From NCBI GenBank assembly GCA_964539665.1, contig CAZIKB010000013.1, forward strand, positions 10,743 to 74,742: a stretch of 64,000 nt of DNA, given 5' to 3'. Below the pieces are notes generated by a model. It did not search any database, was not told where the DNA came from, and worked only from the letters and a program-made list of their open reading frames with translations. Origin of the DNA: CAZIKB01 sp964539665. GTDB lineage: Bacteria > Zhuqueibacterota > Zhuqueibacteria > Oceanimicrobiales > Oceanimicrobiaceae. Positions 9,297-18,603 of the stretch are shown piece by piece. The stretch's first letter is position 1, and the number at the start of each line of letters is the position of its first letter. A program made the position numbers and the translations under genes.

Positions 9297-10967
9297 ATGA
9301 ACAGGAAGGTTCTTTATCTCAGTATTATAATTTTCGGAATTTCCATAACATTACAGGCGCAAATATCTCCCGGAAAATTGGCTCTGCCCCATGCCAAACT
9401 TGCTGGAATGTCAAACTGCACAAAGTGCCATACCCTGGGAGGCGGTCCTGAAGATACAAAATGTTTAGACTGCCATCATGAAATCCGGCAGTTTAAAAAT
9501 AATAAAACAGGCTTTCATTTTTTCGTTACAGAAAGAGAAAACAAAAATTGCTTTGAATGTCACAGTGAGCATAATGGCCGGAATTTTAGTTTGATATTTT
9601 GGCCGCAAGGAAAAGAAAAATTCGATCATGTTCGCACTGGGTATGTTTTAGAAGGGAAACACAGTAATTTAAAATGTCAACAGTGTCATCAACCCGGTAA
9701 AATAGATAACGATCCCAGAAAGCTGAACAAAGAGATTGACATTTCCAAAACCTTTCTGGGATTAGGTCGAACCTGTTTGAGCTGTCATTCTGATGAGCAC
9801 CAGGGCCAGTTAGCGCAGGATTGTTTGAAATGCCATAATTATTCTGGTTGGAAACCCGCTGTGAAATTTTCACATGACCGGTTAAATTTTCGGTTGATTG
9901 GGAAACACCAAAAAGTTGATTGTGTTAATTGTCATCCTGCTGTCCCGATTATTCAATCCCGTCAAAAGGATTCTAAAAAGCGGACTTTTGTTAAATTTAA
10001 GAATCTACAATTTAAAAACTGTACGCCCTGTCACAAAGATCCACACTTGGGGAAATTCGGACAGAACTGCCAAAAGTGTCACGACACCCTTGGCTGGAAC
10101 CGGTTAATTTCGACAGGATTTAATCACTCTTTGACCCGGTTTCCACTCATTGGTCTCCACAAGAATATCGCCTGTGAAAAGTGCCATGTTGGAGGAAAAG
10201 TCAACTCCGGGCCACGATTTGAAAAGTGTTCGTATTGTCATAAAGACGCGCATTCTGGACAGTTTTCCGCCCGCCCGGACAAAGGTCGCTGCGAAAGTTG
10301 CCACGATGTTTTTGGATTTAAGCCTGCTCATTATGATGTCTCAGAGCATGCGAAAAGTGACTATCCACTCACCGGTGCGCATTTGGCTATACCATGTATT
10401 GCCTGCCATGTGTTGGAAAATCGCGGGACTTCGCGTGAAAGAAGAAAATTTGAATTTGCGAATAAAAGATGCAGCGGTTGCCACGAAGACATCCACAAAG
10501 GGCAGTTAGCAGCCCATGTTCAAACTGGCGGTTGTGAATCGTGTCATCAAACTTCGAGCTGGCGCAGTTCCAGTTTTGATCATAATGCGTCGCGGTTTCC
10601 TTTGTTAGGCAAGCACACGAATGTGGCCTGCCGAAAATGCCACAAAACCGTGGATGTGGGATTGAGCAGCGAGCGCATTTTATTCCGACCAATGGACATG
10701 GCCTGTGGAAGCTGCCACAAAGATATTCATTTTGGACAATTTTTACTCAGCAGGCCGGCGAAAAACTGTGACAAATGTCACCTTCCTGCTGGCTGGGAAA
10801 TATTGCGATTTAACCATGATCGAGATGCTTCGCTCAAATTAACAGGAGGGCACGAAAAAGTCTCCTGTGTGGATTGTCATAAGGTAGAAACTAATGGCCG
10901 TGCCCGGTTTGTTCGCTATAAACCAATGGACAAACGATGTGTGTCTTGTCATGCTAATAAAAGATAG
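9297..10967 (+). CDS. Periplasmic 20-haem cytochrome c
   Basis: A 556-residue exported protein (signal peptide 1-22, ending TLQAQ) with 20 CxxCH haem-binding motifs, from CTKCH near residue 41 to CVSCH at the C-terminus. Motifs come mostly in pairs within a loose repeat of about 90 residues reading HxGQLAxDCLKCHxxxxW, then FxLxGKHxxVxCxxCH, as in cytochrome c3/c7-like haem wires. Extra histidines (for example SHDRLNF and NHDRDAS) could supply the sixth ligands. It starts 11 bases after the cytochrome b gene, with GGGAAG as ribosome site. Likely role: a periplasmic electron wire between the inner-membrane oxidoreductase and the outer-membrane parts encoded downstream. It is too long for a standard NapC or MtrA (10 haems), so it is not a simple orthologue of either. 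Confidence 0.9.
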   Translation: MNRKVLYLSIIIFGISITLQAQISPGKLALPHAKLAGMSNCTKCHTLGGGPEDTKCLDCHHEIRQFKNNKTGFHFFVTERENKNCFECHSEHNGRNFSLIFWPQGKEKFDHVRTGYVLEGKHSNLKCQQCHQPGKIDNDPRKLNKEIDISKTFLGLGRTCLSCHSDEHQGQLAQDCLKCHNYSGWKPAVKFSHDRLNFRLIGKHQKVDCVNCHPAVPIIQSRQKDSKKRTFVKFKNLQFKNCTPCHKDPHLGKFGQNCQKCHDTLGWNRLISTGFNHSLTRFPLIGLHKNIACEKCHVGGKVNSGPRFEKCSYCHKDAHSGQFSARPDKGRCESCHDVFGFKPAHYDVSEHAKSDYPLTGAHLAIPCIACHVLENRGTSRERRKFEFANKRCSGCHEDIHKGQLAAHVQTGGCESCHQTSSWRSSSFDHNASRFPLLGKHTNVACRKCHKTVDVGLSSERILFRPMDMACGSCHKDIHFGQFLLSRPAKNCDKCHLPAGWEILRFNHDRDASLKLTGGHEKVSCVDCHKVETNGRARFVRYKPMDKRCVSCHANKR

Positions 10968-11033
10968 GTTGATTGTAAAATGTCATTCCTTGCGCTGCAA
11001 TCGGGAATCCATTTATTTTAATAAGGAAGATTT

Positions 11034-12344
11034 ATGTGCTTAGATAATCGCGGTTTCACCTTATATTTTCAGTTGCCAAAAGTTATTTGCACCCTTGTTA
11101 TCGTTGTCGTGGTAAATTGTACCTTGCCCGTTTGCGGGATTGCGCAGGAAAGTCCGCACAAAAATATGAATTTAAATTGTGAGACCTGCCACATCACTTT
11201 GTCGTGGGATAAAATCCGATTTAACCACAATCAAATCCGCTTCGAACTACTGGATCGTCATCGTGAAGTTGAATGCGAATCCTGCCACAATATCGAAAAT
11301 TTTTCGAAAGTCCGCAGCGATTGTTTTACCTGTCACGAAGATGTGCACCAGGCCAAGATGGGTGGCGACTGCCAGAAGTGTCACAGCCAGCAGGGATGGG
11401 AAATATTTAATGTAGAAGAAATTCATTCAAACAGTCGGTTTCCTTTGCTGGGCAGGCACGCGCTTGTTGACTGCCAGAGTTGTCATCGCAACCAGCAGCA
11501 GGGCGATTTTGCCATGCTCACTACCGATTGTATTTCATGCCATCAGCAGGACTACCTTGCAACCGAAAATCCCAATCATGTGGCAAATTCATTTATGACC
11601 AACTGCCAGGAATGCCATGAAATGAACGATTGGAGTCCGGCGTTTTTAGGGTCTCACGATGTGTTTTTTCCGATTTTTTCAGGTAAGCATAACGGTGCAT
11701 GGGATGAATGCCGCACATGCCATCCAAATCCTACATCGTTTATGGAATTTACTTGTTTGAATTGTCATGAGCATCGACAGCCTGAAATGGATGACAAACA
11801 CCGCGGTATTTCGGGATATGCTTATGAAAGCACCGCTTGTTTGTCCTGTCACCCGCATGGCAGCGGAGAAGGTGGAATCGAAAATCATGACGTCGATTTT
11901 TTCCCAATCTTCACTGGCACTCATCAGGATGCCTGGCAGGAATGTTCCGAGTGTCATGTGAACCCGGAAACCTTCCAGGTGGTCTCTTGCATTGACTGCC
12001 ATGATCATGAACCCGTAATAACAGATTCAAAACATACCGGAATTACCGACTATGTTTATGCCACGATAAATTGTCTTTTTTGCCATCCAAATGGTGAAAA
12101 AGGCGATTTCCAGGAACATGACAACCTTTTCTTCCCGATATTTTCCGGGGCACATGCCGGTGAATGGGACGAATGCGCTGTTTGCCACAACGATCAAAAT
12201 GACCGAAAAGTATTCACTTGTTTGGACTGCCATGAACATAGTCGAATTAGAATGGATGATAAACATTTAGGCGAAGTAAAAAATTATGTATACGAAAGCA
12301 ACGCCTGTTACGATTGCCATCCCCGGGGGAAAAGCGATGATTAA
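11034..12344 (+). CDS. 16-haem cytochrome c with tandem haem repeats
   Basis: A 436-residue exported protein with 16 CxxCH motifs. The N-terminal hydrophobic stretch (about 18-36, ICTLVIVVVVNCTLPVC) ends in a Cys context and could be a signal peptide or lipoprotein signal. The C-terminal half (about 205-430) is built from three near-identical units of about 65 residues. Each opens with FFPIFSGxH, then WxECxxCH, CLxCHEH, a DDKHxG stretch and a final CxxCHPxG. Such repetition points to recent internal duplication of a three-haem module. ATG 11034 lies behind AAGGAAG. The next gene, an outer-membrane barrel, overlaps it by 8 bases, which argues for coupled expression and a shared complex. It could be the outer or surface cytochrome of an extracellular electron conduit, but its location is inferred only. 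Confidence 0.88.
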   Translation: MCLDNRGFTLYFQLPKVICTLVIVVVVNCTLPVCGIAQESPHKNMNLNCETCHITLSWDKIRFNHNQIRFELLDRHREVECESCHNIENFSKVRSDCFTCHEDVHQAKMGGDCQKCHSQQGWEIFNVEEIHSNSRFPLLGRHALVDCQSCHRNQQQGDFAMLTTDCISCHQQDYLATENPNHVANSFMTNCQECHEMNDWSPAFLGSHDVFFPIFSGKHNGAWDECRTCHPNPTSFMEFTCLNCHEHRQPEMDDKHRGISGYAYESTACLSCHPHGSGEGGIENHDVDFFPIFTGTHQDAWQECSECHVNPETFQVVSCIDCHDHEPVITDSKHTGITDYVYATINCLFCHPNGEKGDFQEHDNLFFPIFSGAHAGEWDECAVCHNDQNDRKVFTCLDCHEHSRIRMDDKHLGEVKNYVYESNACYDCHPRGKSDD

Positions 12345-13977
12345 ATTTCAACAAACGTCTAATAGATTAGTATTAACTTTCCTGTTAGTAAGCGTATTCG
12401 CTACGGCGTCACTTTTTAGCCAAAGTGTAACTAAAAGAATCGGTGAGATCAAATATATCTCCCAAAATTCATATTACATAAACCTTGGCTCAAAACAGGG
12501 ATTCGCCGCTGGTGATACACTGTCTGTTTTGAGAAATGGTCGTTTAATTGCCCAAATAGTTGTGGACAATATAGCCAATCTTTCCTCTTCCTGTAAACTA
12601 CTGACACAAAGAAGTAAAATTAGACAAGGAGACCGGGTGGAAGGTCTGGTAACAATGACCAACCTGGGTTTTGAAAAAGAAGAAACCAAATCTTCACAAG
12701 TTCGATTACCAGGCCAGGGTAATAAATCCAAACGCACGGTTAGAAAAACCCGCAAATCGCAGGCAAATAAAACAAAAGGCCGTCTAAGCGTTCAGTTGTT
12801 TTGGTTAGATGACAAAAGCCGGTCAAATTCCGATTACTTTCAGTTGGGATTGCGTTCGAAATTTAAAGTGCAAAAATTTCTTAATTCGCCGTTTGACTTG
12901 AGACTACGCTGGCGTTCGCGAGGCCATAAAAGAGACCACGTGTTGAGCAACATTTTATCGGATAATGAGTGGAAGCACACGGTTTATGAGCTTGGGCTGG
13001 TCTACAGTAAAGACGATTCGCCCTACGAAGTGAGTCTGGGACGAATATTATCACACCGAATCCGCGGAATCGGCTACGTTGATGGCGGATTTTTTTCATA
13101 CAAAATAAATGGCTTCATGCGGTTGGGAGTGGTCGGCGGAACCCAGCCCGGCTTAAGAGGTTCGAGTTTCCAAACCGATGAACAAAAAATGGGTCTGTTT
13201 GTCAATTTTGAAAAAGGCGACTATAAATCACAGCGTTTTGATGCGACGATTGCGTTTTCCGGTAGATACAACAAAGGGGATGTGAGCCGGGAATTTCTCT
13301 ATCTGCAAAATAGTTATTGGATGGGATCGAAATTATCTATCTATCAAACCGTGGAAGTTGATATCAATCGCGGCTGGAAAAAAGACGATGCGCATGACCG
13401 CTTGCAATTAAGTAATTTTTTTGTGAGTACGCGCTTTTCACCAACAAAATTTATCTCACTGAATGCTTCTTATGATGCCAGAAAAACTATTCGGGTGTTT
13501 GAAACCCGTTCAATCCCGGATAGTTTATTCGATGAAACCATACGACAGGGTCTGCATACAGGAATAACTTTGAATCTGCCATATCGATTGAGATTCTCTG
13601 GAAACTTTGGAATGCGGTTCCGCAAAGGTGTGATTAAAAATACCATTTCCGCGTCTGGCGCTTTAAGTGCCCGGCAAATATTTAACACCTGGGCAACTGT
13701 GAGTTTGAGATTATCTTATTTTTCAACCATGTTTACAAAAGGTTACCGTCCCAATTTTAGTATTCGATTGCCAGTAGTACGCGGACTGGCGGTCAATTTT
13801 GCCGGGGGTAGTTATATTTATCAAACAGGTATCCAAACAACTTACAGTTCCTGGGCCGAGTCCACAGGTTACTATCGGATAAATCGCTGGTTATTTGCTA
13901 ATTTTGGTTACCGAATATATTTTGACCAGCGATTAAAATCGGGAAGATTGTTTGTTGAAACAGGCGTGGTTTTTTGA
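12337..13977 (+). CDS. Outer-membrane beta-barrel partner of the multihaem cytochromes
   Basis: Start taken at ATG 12337 (MIKFQQT), overlapping the cytochrome gene by 8 bases and giving a signal peptide ending SLFSQS. Residues about 30-105 form a small beta-rich domain (KRIGEIKYISQNSYYINLGS, then GDTLSVLRNGRLIAQIVVDN) like the SH3-type domains seen in FlgT and related envelope proteins. A basic linker follows (KSKRTVRKTRKSQANKTKG). The remaining 400 residues alternate polar and aromatic/hydrophobic residues, with many Tyr/Phe-ended strands and a terminal Phe (FVETGVVF), typical of an outer-membrane barrel. By analogy with porin-cytochrome complexes such as MtrB or PCC, it may sheathe a haem wire through the outer membrane. 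I see no direct sequence match to MtrB, so that role is inferred from context. Confidence 0.75.
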   Translation: MIKFQQTSNRLVLTFLLVSVFATASLFSQSVTKRIGEIKYISQNSYYINLGSKQGFAAGDTLSVLRNGRLIAQIVVDNIANLSSSCKLLTQRSKIRQGDRVEGLVTMTNLGFEKEETKSSQVRLPGQGNKSKRTVRKTRKSQANKTKGRLSVQLFWLDDKSRSNSDYFQLGLRSKFKVQKFLNSPFDLRLRWRSRGHKRDHVLSNILSDNEWKHTVYELGLVYSKDDSPYEVSLGRILSHRIRGIGYVDGGFFSYKINGFMRLGVVGGTQPGLRGSSFQTDEQKMGLFVNFEKGDYKSQRFDATIAFSGRYNKGDVSREFLYLQNSYWMGSKLSIYQTVEVDINRGWKKDDAHDRLQLSNFFVSTRFSPTKFISLNASYDARKTIRVFETRSIPDSLFDETIRQGLHTGITLNLPYRLRFSGNFGMRFRKGVIKNTISASGALSARQIFNTWATVSLRLSYFSTMFTKGYRPNFSIRLPVVRGLAVNFAGGSYIYQTGIQTTYSSWAESTGYYRINRWLFANFGYRIYFDQRLKSGRLFVETGVVF

Positions 13978-14020
13978 TGATTTGATATGAAAATTAAAAT
14001 TTTTCCTAAAAAATGTGCCT

Positions 14021-15292
14021 TCACCCCAACATCCTCTCCAGATACCGCGATTTCATTTGCCGACTCGCCATGACTTGTTTCACAGGAGGCAGCTTTAGGA
14101 TGACACCCAAAATGGCCGCCATGGCCCGGTGGCTCTTCAAAGCTTGATTTTCGAATATCAGATTTTGCAGTTTGCCCCGTTCTATCGCCATGAGCACTGT
14201 CCGATGTGTAGATGTTATCGGTGTAATAACCCGCTCCGGCCTCGCTTTTAATGATATAGCCTTGGTCGAACAATTACGCACACAGACGCCGCACCCCAGA
14301 CAGATTTTTTCATCTAACCTGGCTTTTCGTTTCCTGGGGTGAGTTGGATCATTCGCCGAAACTACTGACATGGCTTCAACTGGACAGACATTTACACATT
14401 TGCCACAACCATTACATTCTTCATTATTTATCTGTGGAATAAAGTTGCTAGTATGGACTGGATTCAGCAGGCCGAATTTACGGGCAGTAATCATCGCTTC
14501 ACAACAACAGCCACAGCAATTACAAATGAAACCAATCCGCTGGCGAACATTTTCCCCGAATTGAACCAGGTTTTGCTCCTGAGCTTGCTGCAGTAAATCT
14601 AATCCTTCCACCGCGTCTGCCTCTCGGCCATAACCATGATTGACCAGTGATTTGGCTACCGAGCTGAAAGTCATGCAAATTTCCTTTGGCGCATCACAGT
14701 CTTTTTGAACATGTTGCATTTTATGGCGGCAGTAACAAATGCCAATCGCGCTGTATCTTGCAGTTTTTATGACCTCACTGGCTCGTTCGTAGTCCAGAAC
14801 ATGCAGTCCATTTTCGCTTGGAAGCGCGGTTTCCTGGACAAAGGTTCTGCCTATATTAGTTTCACCGTTGACAAACAAATCTTTGATGAATTCTTCTTCG
14901 ACGTTTAAATACTGGTAAAAAAGCTCGCTCAACACTTTCTGGTCAATATCTTCCCGCACGCGCATCATTGAAAATTCAAAGAAGCCGGCCATTGGCGGGG
15001 GCAGAACATAAACCCGCTTCCTGTGTTTTGTTACGGTATCTAACAGGATGGCGCGGCTGGCCAGCTCATCAAGAATTTTTTCGGCCTCAGGTTCACTCAT
15101 ACGCCACACTTTGGCCGCTTTTTCAGCTTTAAATGGCTTAAGCGGGAGTAGCGCAGCCAGACCAGCTTCACGCTCGCTGAACAGCATTTTCAGAATTTCA
15201 TAAAGAACGTCCGATGATGGAGCACCCTGTGGGAAGCGGTTGAGTCTGTCAACCAATGCTGAATAACCTGCTTTTACTGTGTGATGTGCCAT
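14021..15292 (-). CDS. 4Fe-4S dicluster protein with N-terminal helical domain
   Basis: A 423-residue soluble protein convergent to the electron-conduit operon, 43 bases away. The N-terminal 100 residues look like a winged-helix/helical module (AEKAAKVWRMSEPEAEKIL). The middle has Cys-rich motifs CYCRHKMQHVQKDC and CNCCGCCCEAM. The C-terminal third is a ferredoxin domain with CNGCGKCVNVCPVEAM and CLGCGVCVRNCSTKAI; the second motif ends in CS instead of CP. It belongs to a widespread group of poorly characterised Fe-S proteins often linked to anaerobic energy metabolism. It may supply electrons to the nearby flavoprotein, but no sequence feature proves this. ATG 15292 follows a GAAAGGAAT ribosome site. 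Confidence 0.8.
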   Translation of the reverse strand: MAHHTVKAGYSALVDRLNRFPQGAPSSDVLYEILKMLFSEREAGLAALLPLKPFKAEKAAKVWRMSEPEAEKILDELASRAILLDTVTKHRKRVYVLPPPMAGFFEFSMMRVREDIDQKVLSELFYQYLNVEEEFIKDLFVNGETNIGRTFVQETALPSENGLHVLDYERASEVIKTARYSAIGICYCRHKMQHVQKDCDAPKEICMTFSSVAKSLVNHGYGREADAVEGLDLLQQAQEQNLVQFGENVRQRIGFICNCCGCCCEAMITARKFGLLNPVHTSNFIPQINNEECNGCGKCVNVCPVEAMSVVSANDPTHPRKRKARLDEKICLGCGVCVRNCSTKAISLKARPERVITPITSTHRTVLMAIERGKLQNLIFENQALKSHRAMAAILGVILKLPPVKQVMASRQMKSRYLERMLG

Positions 15293-15955
15293 GTCCTCTA
15301 TTCCTTTCTCCTTGATTGATTCATTAAAATAGATGAAATTTAGAATATAAGCAAGTTTTTAATTCTGATTGATCTATTGTTTTATTGTACTGTTGTTAAA
15401 TTGCTTGATAATTAACAAGGTAACAATGAGACAATGTAGTAATTTTGAATATTTAAAATTGATTTATATCAACTATTTCATTCAAGATTTCTAACAAATT
15501 TGTATAATTTCCTTGATTAGCAACTCATGAATTCTTATTTTTATTTCAATTGTATCTTTTGAAGTATACTCCACGATGAAATTGAGTCTGAGATAGGTTT
15601 AATCACTTTACGATGAGGGAGAAGATGTTGTTTTGGCTAGATATAATTCATAACATTTTTCAGTACCCAGTTGATTTGATAGAACCAGTTAAAGATAGAT
15701 TCGTTTCAATCAAAACAAATGTTTAATAATAGAAAATTGCGATTCTTAATGTTCAATATAGAATCTTTTTTAGCGGTTACTAAACCGCTCAATATATCGT
15801 TAGCAGGGGAAGTCGCTAAAGAACGAGAAGAAATAAAAATGGAGAGGAATAAAAGAACTCAGAGAGCAAATGGACTTCACATTATACTTCCATCAAATTG
15901 ATAGGAATACTTGGGTAAGGTGAATACACACTTGTAACTTAATTAAGGAGGACAT
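15293..15955. other. AT-rich gap with two doubtful tiny reading frames
   Basis: About 660 bases without a well-supported gene. Two overlapping short frames are visible. One, at 15613-15726 (ATG after ACG), codes 37 residues including FWLDIIHNIFQYPVDLIE. The other, at 15719-15901, codes 60 residues. They are in different frames and could be halves of one decayed gene. A 7-bp hairpin (AGCGGTT/AACCGCT, about 15771-15788) lies inside the second. Neither has a clear homologue or a strong ribosome site. The last 20 bases hold the good ribosome site of the next gene. Confidence 0.4.
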
Positions 15956-16384
15956 ATGAACAATTCGAAGGAACCAAATACCATCGTCTACCAGCAACAT
16001 TGTGAATGGCACAGGCATCAAGACAAGCTGAAGTGGAACGCTTTTAGAATGCTGACAATTGTTGAGGGCGCTGTTCTCTTGACCTTATTCAAAGTAACTT
16101 TAACGAGTTGGGTACAAATCATATTCATGTTTTCTGGTTTTTTAATAGTGTTATTTCTTAGTTTGATGACAATTAAAGACCAAATCGATGAAAGAGCACA
16201 TTTAGCTCATGCCATTGAATTTGAAAAACAATTGAAACCATTTATAAAGCCTAATTGGCCTAATTTCCTATCGGGTTTCAATTTGGTGCTGTCATCTCTT
16301 GTCCTTCTTAATATATTTAATTTCCTATTGTTTTTTATTAATTTATTTGGAGACTTAATCAATCACGGCTCGTTAGAGAAATAG
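15956..16384 (+). CDS. Small membrane protein of unknown function
   Basis: A 142-residue protein behind a strong ribosome site (AAGGAGG, 6 bases before ATG). After a polar N-terminus rich in His and Trp (QQHCEWHRHQDKLKW) it has a hydrophobic pair at about 35-72 and a second pair at about 95-132, separated by a charged helix (KDQIDERAHLAHAIEFEKQ). I do not recognise the family. The layout of membrane pairs around a cytoplasmic helix is shared by several unrelated small membrane proteins, including some defence effectors, but nothing here supports such a role. It lies alone, 105 bases before the epimerase gene and on the same strand. Confidence 0.7.
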   Translation: MNNSKEPNTIVYQQHCEWHRHQDKLKWNAFRMLTIVEGAVLLTLFKVTLTSWVQIIFMFSGFLIVLFLSLMTIKDQIDERAHLAHAIEFEKQLKPFIKPNWPNFLSGFNLVLSSLVLLNIFNFLLFFINLFGDLINHGSLEK

Positions 16385-16489
16385 ATTGACAACTTTCTAC
16401 TCGACAGTCATTTAATTGTATTTTGATAATTATCACGATTTTCATTTATTGAGTAAACTCTATAAGCGATTAATTTATTTTTACTTGAG

Positions 16490-17416
16490 ATGAAAAAAGA
16501 AAAAATATTCATTACTGGTGGAGCAGGCTACCTTGGTTGTGTTCTAACATCCCATCTGCTCAAAAGAGATCAAAGGGTTAAAGTATTCGACAATCTTCAC
16601 TTTGGGCAAAATCCGCTCAAAGCTTTTCTAGATAATCCCCACTTTGAATTCGTAAAGGGTGATATCTGTGATACTGATCTTCTGTGTAAAGAAATGGAGG
16701 ACTCTATTAGCGTGGTTCATTTGGCAGCAATTGTTGGAGATATTCCTTGTGAGAAAAATCGAGAAGATGCGATTAAAGTAAATCAAGATGCAAGCATTTC
16801 CCTCATTGATCAATGCAGAGATAACGGAAAAAAATTTGTGTTCGCTTCTACGGCAAGCAGTTATGGGATTTACCCAGGGAAAATCCTTTCTGAAATTAGT
16901 GAGCTTAATCCAGTTTCATTATATGCGGAGACAAAGATTGCCGTAGAACAATATTTAAGTAGCATTGATATTACAGATCTGCAGTACACAGTACTTAGAT
17001 TGGGCACGGCTTATGGGCTCTCACTGCGAATGCGTCAAGACTTGCTAATACATTTTCTGGTCAAGAAGATCGTTTCGAAGCAAAAAGTTTCGGTTTACGG
17101 ACAAAAACTTTACAGACCTTATGTTCACAACAGCGACATTGCAAATGCCGTTGAGAAAATAATAATCTCCCCTTCAGAAATAGTAAGTGGGGAAATCTTT
17201 AATGTAGTCGGAGAAAACTTAAATAAAGAAGACTTGCTCAATATCCTACGTAAGTTTCGTAGTTTCGAAGTGGATTTCGTTGAAAATTCTGATGACTTAA
17301 GAGATTACAGGATCACTGGTGAAAAGCTCAGGAAGAAGATCGGTTTTGAAACCACTAGAAGAGTTGAGGACGTGCTGCCTGCTCTAATTCAAGCATCGGA
17401 ACTGGGAGTTTATTGA
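16490..17416 (+). CDS. NAD-dependent epimerase/dehydratase (extended SDR)
   Basis: A 308-residue short-chain dehydrogenase of the sugar-nucleotide epimerase type. It has the Rossmann motif ITGGAGYLGCVL at the N-terminus, an Asp after beta2 (VFDNLHFG) for NAD, HLAAIVGD, the catalytic Ser region ASTASSYGIYP and YAETK with the catalytic Tyr and Lys. The C-terminal half (RPYVHNSDIANAVEKII) is the substrate domain. The substrate is probably a nucleotide sugar. The stop codon TGA directly abuts the ATG of the PLP aminotransferase, so the two are translationally coupled and likely act in sequence on a keto-sugar or similar intermediate. AT-rich, Lys/Ile-rich composition differs from the cytochrome operon upstream and suggests a transferred block. 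Confidence 0.88.
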   Translation: MKKEKIFITGGAGYLGCVLTSHLLKRDQRVKVFDNLHFGQNPLKAFLDNPHFEFVKGDICDTDLLCKEMEDSISVVHLAAIVGDIPCEKNREDAIKVNQDASISLIDQCRDNGKKFVFASTASSYGIYPGKILSEISELNPVSLYAETKIAVEQYLSSIDITDLQYTVLRLGTAYGLSLRMRQDLLIHFLVKKIVSKQKVSVYGQKLYRPYVHNSDIANAVEKIIISPSEIVSGEIFNVVGENLNKEDLLNILRKFRSFEVDFVENSDDLRDYRITGEKLRKKIGFETTRRVEDVLPALIQASELGVY

Positions 17417-18511
17417 ATGCAATACAAGATACCCTGGTCAAACGCAAACATTTCAAATAAGGAATTTGAATCTGTAAAAAGAGTCTTCGACACGAATTGG
17501 CTTACAATGGGACCTACCACAAAGAAATTTGAGGAAAAAGTAAGCAACTTTGTCGGACAGAATTATGGCATCGCAGTTAACAGTGGCACGGCGGCGCTTG
17601 ATGTAGCTTTAAAGGCCATTGGCATCGAAAGCGGTGACGAAGTTATTGTGCCTGCAATGGCTTACATCTCCACAGCGACTTGCGTTCTTTACCAGAATGC
17701 CAAGCCAGTCTTTGTAGATATTGAACCGAGAACATTCAATATTAATACAGATTTGATTGAAGAAAAAATTAGAGACAAAACAAAGGCTATAGTTTTTATG
17801 GATTTTGGAGGACATCCTGCTGAATTGGGAAAACTAAGACATATTGCAAAAGAAAAGAAACTGTTCCTGATCGAGGACGCAGCTCAGTCGCTTGGCGCAG
17901 AAAGAGACGGAATAAAGTGTGGTTCAGTCGGGCAAATAAATACGACCAGTTTTCACATAACTAAGGCGGTAACAACAGTTGAGGGGGGAATGGTTTTTAC
18001 AAATAGTCCTGAGCTTGAAAAAAGAGCAAAGAGTATTAGGAATCTAGGCGAAAGTGCTAAATACATGCATGATATTTTAGGGCATAATTACCGAATGACA
18101 GATATAAATGCCGCCATCGGTCTTAATCAAATTGAAAAAATTGAGGCAAGAATAGCAAGAAGACGGTGGATCGCAAATAGGTATCGTGAAAATCTCAAAG
18201 ATACTGACTTAATAGCTTTCCAGCAGGTTACCGATAATGCAAGGCCTAGTTACTTTTTCTTTCTTATTCTTGTTGAGAACCGGGACAAAGTTGTTGAAGT
18301 GCTAAGCAAGAATGGAATTGAAACTAGAATAACTTATCCTCTTCCACTGAACAAACAAAGGGTCTTTAAAGAGGTTTCTTATGGGCCTTTCCCAAACGCC
18401 GAGGAATTCTCTAAACGTGTGATAAGTCTTCCCATGTTCTACGATCTAAAGGAGAGTGAGATAGCTTTTATCAGCGAAGTTCTTATTAAGGCAGTAAGAA
18501 CACATGGGTAA
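17417..18511 (+). CDS. DegT/DnrJ/EryC1/StrS-family PLP aminotransferase
   Basis: A 364-residue fold-type I aminotransferase. Visible are the N-terminal VNSGTAALDVALKAIGI, EVIVPAMAYISTA, the PLP-ring Asp in LIEDAAQSLGAE (D154), the Schiff-base Lys183 in SFHITKAVTTVEGG, and the GHNYRMTDINAAIGLNQI substrate-loop signature. Members add an amino group to nucleotide-linked keto-sugars or cyclitols. It starts at the base after the epimerase stop, supporting a two-step epimerase/aminotransferase module. The radical SAM gene that follows (93-base gap) may modify the same product. The final product (surface sugar, antibiotic-like sugar or cofactor) cannot be read from sequence. Confidence 0.9.
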   Translation: MQYKIPWSNANISNKEFESVKRVFDTNWLTMGPTTKKFEEKVSNFVGQNYGIAVNSGTAALDVALKAIGIESGDEVIVPAMAYISTATCVLYQNAKPVFVDIEPRTFNINTDLIEEKIRDKTKAIVFMDFGGHPAELGKLRHIAKEKKLFLIEDAAQSLGAERDGIKCGSVGQINTTSFHITKAVTTVEGGMVFTNSPELEKRAKSIRNLGESAKYMHDILGHNYRMTDINAAIGLNQIEKIEARIARRRWIANRYRENLKDTDLIAFQQVTDNARPSYFFFLILVENRDKVVEVLSKNGIETRITYPLPLNKQRVFKEVSYGPFPNAEEFSKRVISLPMFYDLKESEIAFISEVLIKAVRTHG

Positions 18512-18603
18512 TCGTACATTAGCAGGCGACAAACTGTTTGCAAATGCTGTCTTTTTTCACAAAATAAAACGTATAACTTCAAGCATTGAAAAAGGAAACT
18601 ACG

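Noticed and set aside
9297..12344. Regular Cys/His spacing at DNA level as a CRISPR-like or tandem DNA repeat
   Set aside because: The periodicity comes from CxxCH haem motifs; nucleotide sequence between them is not repeated exactly and there are no spacers.
15719..15901. 60-residue frame as a gene
   Set aside because: No ribosome site, starts inside another tiny frame, AT-rich and without a recognisable pattern; mentioned only in the gap entry.
15956..16384. Membrane protein at 16 kb as a defence effector next to the epimerase/radical SAM genes
   Set aside because: Only its general membrane-pair layout suggests it; no nucleotide-sensing or toxin-linked gene accompanies it.
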